Source of the DNA: Maricaulis sp.
GTDB lineage: Bacteria; Pseudomonadota; Alphaproteobacteria; Caulobacterales; Maricaulaceae
Direction of reading: 5' to 3'
Assembly (NCBI RefSeq): GCF_030149425.1
Contig: NZ_JASBRQ010000069.1
Span: 1 to 55,975 of the forward strand
DNA: 55,975 nt
A program made the translations under genes and the position numbers. The notes beneath the pieces were generated by a model that saw only the letters and a program-made list of their open reading frames with translations, was not told the DNA's origin and made no database searches. Below, piece after piece: positions 34,372-41,112 of the stretch (its first letter is position 1; each line of letters opens with the position of its first letter).

Positions 34372-34698
34372 TTAATTGCCCGGCTGATTGTCGCGACACC
34401 AACCTGCAAGGCTGGAGACAGCGTTCCCATCGGCGGCGATGCGATTAACGATCAGCGCGCGTTCGGACGCGATCACGGCATGCGTGGCTTCGGGCTGCAT
34501 ACCAGTGGCTACCGCGCGGCTAGACAGCTCAGCCCCCCAGGCATCCCGCGCAGCCAGATAAGGTTCACGCGCGCTGCCTTCAGCGAGCCCCGCTTCGCGA
34601 GACAACGCCCACCCACATTCGGCAGCTTCTTCCAAAGACCCGGCCGGTGCGGCCGTTTGAAGAGCGGCGATCAGTGCAAACACAGAAACAGACATCAT
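34372..34698 (-). CDS. Small exported protein in the Rhs operon
   Basis: This 108-residue protein begins MMSVSVFALIAALQTAAPAG, a signal peptide, and its mature part is helical with two cysteines (AAECGW and AGWCRD) that may pair. It lies 17 bp after the YD/cadherin gene and 14 bp before the Rhs start, so it is certainly co-transcribed. Family unknown. Possible roles include a periplasmic chaperone or adaptor for the Rhs protein; this is only inferred from position. Confidence 0.68.
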   Translation of the reverse strand: MMSVSVFALIAALQTAAPAGSLEEAAECGWALSREAGLAEGSAREPYLAARDAWGAELSSRAVATGMQPEATHAVIASERALIVNRIAADGNAVSSLAGWCRDNQPGN

Positions 34699-34715
34699 GA
34701 TTTCCCTCGCCGCCT

Positions 34716-35861
34716 TTAGAGCGGCATCCCTGGATTAACGATGACCGAGATCGTGGCGGTATCGGTGCCGCCGTTTCCGTCGCTAATCGTGTAGGTAAAC
34801 GTGTGGGTGCCGCTGGTGAAGCCGAACGGCGTATATCGAATGAAATTGCCGATGATCTGGACAGTTCCATACAGCGTGCTCGACACGCTGGTGATCGTCA
34901 GAGGATCGCCATCAGGGTCAGAATCATTGATGAGGACGTAGATATCTTCGGCGACGCCAGCATCGGCATGAGTTGTGTCATTGACCGCATCAGGCGGTGA
35001 ATTTCCGTCGGCAACATCGGTCACGGATACAGCTACCGATCTGTCGGCGCTCAGCGCACCATCGGACACCCGCAAGGTGACGTCATAGATGTTATTGCCG
35101 CCGGCATCCGTGGGCGCTTCAAAATCCGGCGCCGCAACGAAGCTCAACACGCCCGAGCTCGTGTTGATGGCAAACGCTGCTTGATCAGCGCCCCCAACAA
35201 TGGAGAAGGTCAGCGGGTCACTCTGCGCATCCGTCGCTGTCGCTATATAGCTTGTGACGGTTTGGTTCTCGTTGATCGACGCTGTTGTGCCGGAGGTCCA
35301 GCTTGGCGCGGTATTATTGTCGCTCAGGTCATCGGTAACAGTGATTGCAACTGCCCGGTCCGCCGTTAGCGCCCCATCGCTGGCGCGGAGCGTCACGTCA
35401 TAGACATTGTTGCCGTCACTATCGCCTGGCGCCTCAAAGTTGGGTGCGCTCAGGAAGCTCAACACACCAGATGTGGAATTGACCGTGAACAGCGCCTGGT
35501 CCAACCCGCCGGCGATCGAATAGCTAACCGGCGCACTCTCAGGGTCCGTAGCCGTCGCCGTATACCCAGTCGGCGTCTGATTTTCGACAACGCTTGCTGC
35601 CGTGCCTGACGTCCAGACCGGCGCCTGATTGGCTCCTCCACATCCAGCGGCCGTTACATTACGGCTCGTCCTGTTGCCTTGGAGGTCGTAGTTGAACACC
35701 ACCTGCGAGCAGTCGGTGTAGGTAACGCTCTTTAATCGCCCTCGGTCATCATAGACATACGTCTGCGCTTGGGCTGGCACACCACAAACTGCCGCAAACG
35801 CGAAGGCGCTCACGCCCGCCGCAAAACACGATTTCAAGAACATAAATGACTCACGATTCAT
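34716..35861 (-). CDS. Exported protein with YD motif, two cadherin-like repeats and an Ig-like domain
   Basis: This 381-residue protein has a signal peptide ending near VPAQAQ. A single YD-type unit follows directly (TYVYDDRGRLKSVTYTDCSQ, then FNYDLQGNRTSRN), as in Rhs proteins. Two tandem cadherin-like repeats come next, each opening with APxWTSGT and containing the FEAP..xxGNNxYDVTLRxSDGAL pattern. The C-terminal Big_9/cadherin-like domain has NDSDPDGDPLTI, YTP and FTYTISDGNGGTDTAT. Calcium-binding acidic motifs suggest a surface or secreted protein. It heads the operon with the Rhs toxin and may act as its surface scaffold. ATG at 35861 is chosen for its basic N-region; 35843 is an alternative. 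Confidence 0.78.
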   Translation of the reverse strand: MNRESFMFLKSCFAAGVSAFAFAAVCGVPAQAQTYVYDDRGRLKSVTYTDCSQVVFNYDLQGNRTSRNVTAAGCGGANQAPVWTSGTAASVVENQTPTGYTATATDPESAPVSYSIAGGLDQALFTVNSTSGVLSFLSAPNFEAPGDSDGNNVYDVTLRASDGALTADRAVAITVTDDLSDNNTAPSWTSGTTASINENQTVTSYIATATDAQSDPLTFSIVGGADQAAFAINTSSGVLSFVAAPDFEAPTDAGGNNIYDVTLRVSDGALSADRSVAVSVTDVADGNSPPDAVNDTTHADAGVAEDIYVLINDSDPDGDPLTITSVSSTLYGTVQIIGNFIRYTPFGFTSGTHTFTYTISDGNGGTDTATISVIVNPGMPL

Positions 35862-36057
35862 CCCAGGCCGGGACAATCTAAGAGAGACAATTACCACTCA
35901 AGTGAATATTTGTATTTTCCACAACCTTTGAATTTTCTGGAGCAACTTATTGCTTGGGGTAACCACAAATCAAATCGGACTAAGCGTAGAAGCCGCTTAG
36001 AGCCCGGTTGGGGGACTCCAAATAGGCTCTGGTGGTCAGGCTGCGGGAATAGCGAGC
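35862..36057. promoter_or_regulatory. AT-rich promoter region of the Rhs operon
   Basis: 196 bp lie between the integrase stop and the YD/cadherin gene, both on the minus strand. The 60 bases before the start are AT-rich on the minus strand (GGAAAATACAAATATTCAC) and include the ten-base palindrome CACTCAAGTG. I see no clear -35/-10 pair, but this is the only place for the promoter of the four-gene toxin operon. Confidence 0.4.
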
Positions 36058-37218
36058 CTAAGATATCTGCTCAGCCAGAATTTCGTTGGTCCTTTGCAGA
36101 GCCTTAGCCACCGGATCGTCGGACAAATGGGCGTATCGAGCTGTCGTCGACGGCGATGTATGCCCCAGTAGTTTGCCGACAATTTCTAAAGATGCTCCCG
36201 AGGACACCGTAATGCTGGCGAACGTATGCCGGAGATCATGGATGCGAACCCCGTCGAGGTCAGCCAGCCCTCTCACTTTCAACCAATTTTTGGTCAGCCC
36301 TTGGTAGTGTCGGGTTCCACGAGCAGCTGGGAAAACGAACTCGCTTCGGCCATGTTTTGGCCAGTCGCTCAAGAGCTCAGCCGCTGGCACACTCAACTTG
36401 ATCTCCCTGCGACCTGTCTTGGAATCACGCTTGAGAAGAACTCTACGTTCCAGATCGACCTCATCCCAGCGCAGTTTTTCAACCTCTCCGCGCCGAGCTC
36501 CAGTCATCAACAAAAGTCGGATTATCATTACCGAGCTGGGATGTATTTCATGCGCTGCGGAGTGTGAAAGAATCTTTCCCAGATTATTGAGCTCGACCGT
36601 TGTCAGAAAGCGCTCACGCTTTTCCTCTCGGAATTTTTCTATCCCTACACATGGATTAGAACCGCGCTCACGCAGTCCCCATTTCTCTGCCAGCGAGAAC
36701 ATTTTCGAAACCAACGAGACAACGCGATTCGCTTTGTAGGGCGTACTAGAAAGTGCCCCGTGGATCCGAGCGACATCCTGGAATGTGATATCGACAATTT
36801 TCGTCTGACCAAGCTTTGGGAGTAACACGCGCTCGATCATCCTTCGGTCTTCGACGACCGAGGCAGGCTTCTTCTTAAGGCTTGCGTGCTCGTTAAGATA
36901 TCGCTCCGCCAATCGAGCAAATGTCTCGGCGTTCGATTGTTCGCGTCCGTCTAGTGGGTCCTTGCAAGCAGCTGCGTCTGCCAGCATTTTCAAGGCCTCG
37001 GCACGTGCACCATCCACAGTCCAAGGAGACCCATGCATTCCGATGCTGATTTTCCGCTGCTTCGCTCCGCGACCCCGACCAACCCGACACCTCACCCAAT
37101 AGTGTTTTGCACCACTTGGGGCCACTCGCACACCGAACCCCCGGAGCGCATCATCCCAAACGAAATATGCCGTATCTCTAGGCTTCAGTTTATCGATTGC
37201 TTGTTTGCCTAGCTTCAC
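36058..37218 (-). CDS. Tyrosine recombinase integrase of the island
   Basis: This 386-residue integrase has the P4-type layout: an N-terminal DUF4102-like arm-binding domain (FVWDDALRGFGVRVAPSGAK), a SAM-like core-binding domain, and a catalytic domain with TGARRGEVEKLRWDEV (first Arg), HDLRHTFAS (His-x-x-Arg) and LLGHTSPSTTARYAHL (His and the nucleophilic Tyr). It sits about 150 bp inside the right attachment repeat and points into the island. GTG at 37218 has AAAGGTGA upstream; an ATG at 37254 would extend it by 12 residues across the direct repeat. It should cut within the tRNA-Thr anticodon-stem region to integrate or excise the island. Confidence 0.93.
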   Translation of the reverse strand: MKLGKQAIDKLKPRDTAYFVWDDALRGFGVRVAPSGAKHYWVRCRVGRGRGAKQRKISIGMHGSPWTVDGARAEALKMLADAAACKDPLDGREQSNAETFARLAERYLNEHASLKKKPASVVEDRRMIERVLLPKLGQTKIVDITFQDVARIHGALSSTPYKANRVVSLVSKMFSLAEKWGLRERGSNPCVGIEKFREEKRERFLTTVELNNLGKILSHSAAHEIHPSSVMIIRLLLMTGARRGEVEKLRWDEVDLERRVLLKRDSKTGRREIKLSVPAAELLSDWPKHGRSEFVFPAARGTRHYQGLTKNWLKVRGLADLDGVRIHDLRHTFASITVSSGASLEIVGKLLGHTSPSTTARYAHLSDDPVAKALQRTNEILAEQIS

Positions 37219-37230
37219 AGAATCACCTTT

Positions 37231-37260
37231 CGTGGTCGCACCATGGGCGCACATTTATGC
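37231..37260 (+). repeat. Near-end direct repeat, right copy (possible integrase arm site)
   Basis: The block CGTGGTCGCACCATGGGCGC through ATGC matches 14825-14856 in the same orientation. It lies just upstream of the integrase start, about 105 bp inside the right attachment repeat, where integrase binding could both position recombination and repress int. Confidence 0.55.
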
Positions 37261-37365
37261 CAAGCCCATACAATCAGAGCCAATTCGGAACATCAAGAAA
37301 CGACCTAACTCTCTGTTTTGACATAACACAGCAATAGGCAGCAACCTCAAGGCAACTCAAATCGT

Positions 37366-37414
37366 CTGATTTGTAATCAGGGGGTCGGGGGTTCGAGTCC
37401 CTCAGCCGGCACCA
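37366..37414 (+). repeat. attR: 49-bp tRNA-Thr 3' fragment, right end of island
   Basis: Identical over 49 bases to 14731-14779. It lacks the acceptor 5' strand and D arm, so it is not a functional tRNA gene but the displaced 3' end of the target site. Confidence 0.93.
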
Positions 37415-37466
37415 CCCTTCGCGCAGGAGGGCCGCCTTGTCTGGCGGAGACATGGGAGACATCCAG

Positions 37467-38483
37467 ATGAGCGCAATCGCAGACAATCCGAGCATCGTCA
37501 TCGCCGGCGCCGGCAGTATCGGCTGTTATGTCGGCGGGCGCCTGATAGAGGCCGGGCGCCGGGTGAAATTCCTCGGCCGGGACCGGATCAAGGCAGAGCT
37601 GGCCGAACATGGGCTTCATCTGACCCGGTTCGATGATGCCAACACCACGCTTCCCGCCACGGCCATCGAAATGTCGAGCGCTGCGGAGATCCTGGCCGGG
37701 GCCGATATCATCCTTGTCGCCGTCAAAAGCGGCAATACGGCCGAAATCGCTGCCGCCATCGCCGACCACGCGCCGAAGCATGCCGTTATTGTCAGCCTGC
37801 AGAACGGCGTCAGCAATGCAGACACGCTCAGCCAAGGAGTGGATGGGCGCCCGGTTGTCGCCGGCATGGTGCCGTTCAATGTTGCCGCCCTTGGCGGGGG
37901 CCGCTTCCATCAGGGCACGTCCGGCACGCTGATGATCGCCGCGGGTATACCCGGCCTTCTCGAGGCCCTGGCCTGCGACAGGCTCGACATCGCCGAGAGC
38001 GATGACATGCCTGCGGTCATGTGGGGCAAGCTCCTGATCAATCTCAACAACGCCCTCAACGCCCTGTCCGGGCTGCCGCTCAAAGCGCAGCTGGAGACCG
38101 CCGGCTGGCGCCGCCTGATGGCCGATCAGATTGCCGAAGCCATAGCGCTCTTGAAGGCGGCCGGTATCAAACCCCGACCGGCCACGCCACTGCCGCCGGG
38201 ACTGATCCCGGCCGTTTTGCGTCTGCCCACTCCGGTGTTCAAAATCGTCGCCGCGCAGATGATCAAGATCGATCCGCTGGCACGCTCCTCAATGTGGGAA
38301 GATCTCGACAAGCGTCGCTCAACGGAGATCGACGAGCTGCAGGGCGCCGTTCTGGAACTGGCGCATAAACTCGGCCTGCAGGCGCCGATCTGCGCCCGGG
38401 TGGCGGAGCTGGTGAAGGCGGCCGATGCCGCAAAAGCCGGGTCGCCGGAATTGAGCGTGGAAGAGATACGGGCGGGGCTCTAG
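37467..38483 (+). CDS. 2-dehydropantoate 2-reductase-like (ketopantoate reductase family)
   Basis: This 338-residue NADPH-dependent reductase has the Rossmann motif GAGSIGCYVGGRL at the N-terminus, ILVAVKSGNT and SLQNGVSNADTL, then MWGKLLINLNNALNAL with the catalytic Lys and Asn, and a helical C-terminal domain carrying MWEDLDKRRSTEIDELQG, whose Arg/Ser/Glu residues bind ketopantoate. Family members reduce 2-dehydropantoate to pantoate for coenzyme A. Paralogs with other substrates are common, so no symbol is given. ATG at 37467 follows GGGAGA; upstream TTG and ATG starts are possible. Its TAG and the stop of the convergent araC-type gene share one CTAG palindrome. Confidence 0.85.
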   Translation: MSAIADNPSIVIAGAGSIGCYVGGRLIEAGRRVKFLGRDRIKAELAEHGLHLTRFDDANTTLPATAIEMSSAAEILAGADIILVAVKSGNTAEIAAAIADHAPKHAVIVSLQNGVSNADTLSQGVDGRPVVAGMVPFNVAALGGGRFHQGTSGTLMIAAGIPGLLEALACDRLDIAESDDMPAVMWGKLLINLNNALNALSGLPLKAQLETAGWRRLMADQIAEAIALLKAAGIKPRPATPLPPGLIPAVLRLPTPVFKIVAAQMIKIDPLARSSMWEDLDKRRSTEIDELQGAVLELAHKLGLQAPICARVAELVKAADAAKAGSPELSVEEIRAGL

Positions 38484-39544
38484 CCACCCCTCTCCTCACG
38501 CGGTGTCTTGCCGGTCAGGGATTTGAAGACGCGGTTGAAGGTTGATTTGGAGCTGAAACCGCATTCGAAGGCGATCTGCAGGATGGAGAGATCGGTGTCG
38601 CGCAGCAGGCGGCGCGCGCGTTCTACGCGGAAACGGTTGATATAGGTGCTGAAGTTGACGCCGGAGGCGTCATTGATCAGACCGGAGAGCCGCGTCCGGT
38701 TGGTGGCCAGATGGCGGGCCAGGCGGGCGACGGACAGGTCCGGGTCGGCGAACAGTTCCTCATCCGCAATCAAGGCACTGACCGTCTCAAGGCTGAGCCC
38801 GGGCCGGGCCGTCTTGCGTTGCGCGGGCGTCTCAGGCGGGGGATCGGGGGGCTCACCAGCCACACGGATTTTGGCCGTCGGACGATCCGCAATCAGAGCC
38901 TGGGAAGCGATCCAGACCAGCATGGCGCATAACAGCAGGCCGAACAGAAGCTGGGACAGGCTGGCGGCCTGCGCGCGCGGCAGCAGAGCCGTGAGGGCAA
39001 ACCAGGCCAGATTCAGCAGATTGAGCGCTGCGACCGGCAATACTGTGAGCAGAGTGACCGCCCGGCGATTGTCAGAAAACAACTGCTCGTATTGGCTCGC
39101 ATGACGCAGCGCCAGGGCGAGCGCGAAAACCGATCCGAAGAAGATGGCGGCCTGGCCGGCGAGGACAAAGCCGAACTCCTGCTCCCCGGATATACCCTCG
39201 CCGAGTAGCAGGACCAGCTTGGCCAGCGCCTCGACCACCGGCAGGACAAAGACGAGATAGGCCCAGCGTGGCGGCTGATCGATTAGGCTGGCCAGGGCGA
39301 ACACGGTCAATAAGGCTGCCGGCAGGGTTTCACTCGCCGCAACCGCCCGCAACAACCACTCCAGTCCCACCGGACCTGCGGTCGGAGCAAGGAATTTGGC
39401 CAGCGTGTAAAGCGCAACGCTGGAGGCCAGCAGGCCCGCCAGAACCGTCTCGCGCCGCCCGCCAGCACGCAGCACGGCATATCCGGCCACGATCAGGATC
39501 TGGACCGAAAGCAGGGCCAGGAAGGTCTGAAAGGAAAATTCCAT
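38480..39544 (-). CDS. Membrane-bound AraC-family transcriptional regulator
   Basis: This 354-residue protein has about seven N-terminal membrane helices (about residues 1-215), a cytoplasmic linker with PPDPPPETP, then a C-terminal AraC DNA-binding domain: LSVARLARHLATNRTRLSGLIND (first HTH) and LSILQIAFECGFSSKSTFNRVFKSLTGKTP (second HTH, the AraC signature). It probably senses a membrane or extracellular signal and regulates transcription from the inner membrane. ATG at 39544 starts the first helix; the longer frame from 39631 begins with an unlikely Arg-rich leader. Convergent with the reductase gene, four-base overlap. Confidence 0.87.
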   Translation of the reverse strand: MEFSFQTFLALLSVQILIVAGYAVLRAGGRRETVLAGLLASSVALYTLAKFLAPTAGPVGLEWLLRAVAASETLPAALLTVFALASLIDQPPRWAYLVFVLPVVEALAKLVLLLGEGISGEQEFGFVLAGQAAIFFGSVFALALALRHASQYEQLFSDNRRAVTLLTVLPVAALNLLNLAWFALTALLPRAQAASLSQLLFGLLLCAMLVWIASQALIADRPTAKIRVAGEPPDPPPETPAQRKTARPGLSLETVSALIADEELFADPDLSVARLARHLATNRTRLSGLINDASGVNFSTYINRFRVERARRLLRDTDLSILQIAFECGFSSKSTFNRVFKSLTGKTPREERGG

Positions 39545-39836
39545 GAACCGATTACGACTGATCCGGCGCCCGCGCGCAACGGGGCGGAGTGTGTTCCCGG
39601 GCCAAACGCCCGGGCCAAGCGACAACGTCAAAGCGCGCTGGCCATTACGCCCCTAGCCGCGCTTCTCAGCCTCTTCGTCCCAAATCCGCAAAATGTGAGT
39701 TTGGGACCTAAAGGCGCGCAGCCCCGGGCCCACCGCCGCAATCATCCCGTGCATGCGCTCTCACGCCTCATTAACCACGTCGCTTTAGAGCGGCGACACA
39801 ACCATTTGCCCGCACACGAGTTTCAAGGGGACTGAG

Positions 39837-41051
39837 ATGATGAAACGCGCCTGCTTTACGACCCCGCTTCTGGTCGCCGCAGCGAGCGCGGCGCTGAGCC
39901 CGGCCAGCGCGCTGGCACTGACTGGCGATGATGTCGACTGGATATTGAACATGCGCCTGCGTGGCGAGAGCGTCGATCAGCAAGGCGTCGCCAATGAGGC
40001 AGAGGCGCTGACCCTGCGCACCCGGTTCGGCGTCCAGGCCGGTCTTGGCGAGGGGTTCAAGTTTCTCATCGAGGGTGAGAATATCACCCACCTGGTCGAC
40101 GACTTTAACGATACCATCAACGGTTTGGCGGGCTATCCGGTCGTCGCCGACCCGGAATCCACCGAGCTCAACCGGCTGCAGCTCTCCTTTGATGGCGGCG
40201 AAGGCTTTGCCACCACGATTGGCCGCCAGCGCGTCATCCGCGGCGATGCCCGCTATATCGGCAATGTCGGCTTCCGGCAGAATGAGCAGACCTTCGACGC
40301 GGCGGCCTTCAATTTCGTGCCGGCTGACAATGTGACCGTCTCCTACACCTATTTCGACCGCGTCCACCGCATCTTCGGTGATGATCACCCGGCCGGCGAG
40401 TTCGATCTTGACGCCCATGCGCTCTGGGCCAGCTATACCGCCGGTCCGGGCACGCTGTCCGGCTTTGCCATTCTGGCTGATGTCGAGGATGCGGCGGGGC
40501 TGTCTTCGAGCACCTGGGGGGTGAATTACACCGGTCAGGCGGGCGGCGATGGTGCGCCGGTCTGGCGCTATATGGTCGAGTATGCGGAACAGAGCGACTA
40601 TGCCGACAACCCGGCCAGTTTCGACCTCAACATGATCCGCGCCGAGCTCGGTATGACAATCAACCGTTTCAATGCCCGTGCCGGTGTCGAACAGCTCGAG
40701 GGTAATGGTGCGCGTGGTTTCTCCACCCCGTTTGCGACCCTGCACAAATTCCAGGGCTGGGCCGACGCCTTTCTGGTCACACCCGCCGACGGAATCCGCG
40801 ATATCTATCTGCGCGGCGGCTACAGCTTTGCCGACGCCCCGTTCGGCGAAAGCCTCAGCGCGGCCCTCGTGCTGCATGATTTTGAAGCGGAAAACAGCGG
40901 TGGCGATCTGGGGACGGAAATCGATGCCGTCATCAGCTCCCGCCTCAACGCCAATGTGGCGCTGGAGTTCAAGGCTGCCTTCTTCAATGGCGGCGATGCC
41001 GGCCCGGCCGATCGCGACAAGCTGTGGATCGGTCTGACTTATAATCGCTAG
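39837..41051 (+). CDS. Outer-membrane beta-barrel protein, alginate-export-like porin
   Basis: This 404-residue protein has a signal peptide (MMKRACFTTPLLVAAASAAL, cleavage near ALA) and a mature chain of alternating amphipathic strands ending in an aromatic/Arg (GLTYNR). Motifs typical of the Alginate_exp-like porins are RLRGESVDQ, ALTLRTRFGVQ, FLIEGENI, TTIGRQRVIRGDARYIGNVGF and RQNEQTFDAA. It probably forms an outer-membrane channel for an anionic sugar or other small solute. AAGGGGAC precedes the start, and the second ATG at 39840 is equally usable. It is monocistronic with its own terminator. Confidence 0.82.
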   Translation: MMKRACFTTPLLVAAASAALSPASALALTGDDVDWILNMRLRGESVDQQGVANEAEALTLRTRFGVQAGLGEGFKFLIEGENITHLVDDFNDTINGLAGYPVVADPESTELNRLQLSFDGGEGFATTIGRQRVIRGDARYIGNVGFRQNEQTFDAAAFNFVPADNVTVSYTYFDRVHRIFGDDHPAGEFDLDAHALWASYTAGPGTLSGFAILADVEDAAGLSSSTWGVNYTGQAGGDGAPVWRYMVEYAEQSDYADNPASFDLNMIRAELGMTINRFNARAGVEQLEGNGARGFSTPFATLHKFQGWADAFLVTPADGIRDIYLRGGYSFADAPFGESLSAALVLHDFEAENSGGDLGTEIDAVISSRLNANVALEFKAAFFNGGDAGPADRDKLWIGLTYNR

Positions 41052-41076
41052 GCGATCCGGTCACAGAGAACGAGCT

Positions 41077-41106
41077 GGGGGAGGTGCTGAGCGCCTCCCC
41101 TTTTTC
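41077..41106 (+). terminator. Intrinsic terminator after the porin gene
   Basis: GGGGAGGTGC pairs with GCGCCTCCCC around a three-base loop, followed by TTTTTC. It ends the plus-strand porin transcript. Confidence 0.88.
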
Positions 41107-41112
41107 GTCACC

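Larger units (their letters stand above)
14731..37414. mobile_element. tRNA-Thr integrative island carrying a T2SS and an Rhs toxin operon
   Basis: The 22.6-kb interval is bounded by 49-bp direct repeats of the tRNA-Thr 3' end, with a tyrosine recombinase gene about 150 bp inside the right repeat. An AlpA-like HTH gene and a replication-protein-like gene lie at the left end. In an excised circle, int and the left-end module would be transcribed divergently away from the joined attachment site. Cargo: a ten-gene type II secretion operon and a four-gene exported Rhs operon. No relaxase, mating-pair, capsid, portal or terminase genes are seen, so transfer would need a helper or occurred as a passive island. 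Coding density and base composition (AT-richer by eye at 14.8-17.4 kb and 26.9-28.3 kb) fit foreign origin. Confidence 0.88.

Noticed and set aside
37366-37414. A second tRNA-Thr gene
   Set aside because: Only the 3' 49 bases are present; acceptor 5' strand and D arm are missing, so it is attR.
14731-37414. Complete prophage or conjugative element
   Set aside because: No capsid, portal, terminase, tail, relaxase or mating-pair genes are visible between the attachment repeats.
37274-37501. 75-codon minus-strand frame with CRLRDSNPRPPDYKSDDL
   Set aside because: It is the antisense translation of the tRNA-Thr fragment at attR, a well-known source of false ORFs.
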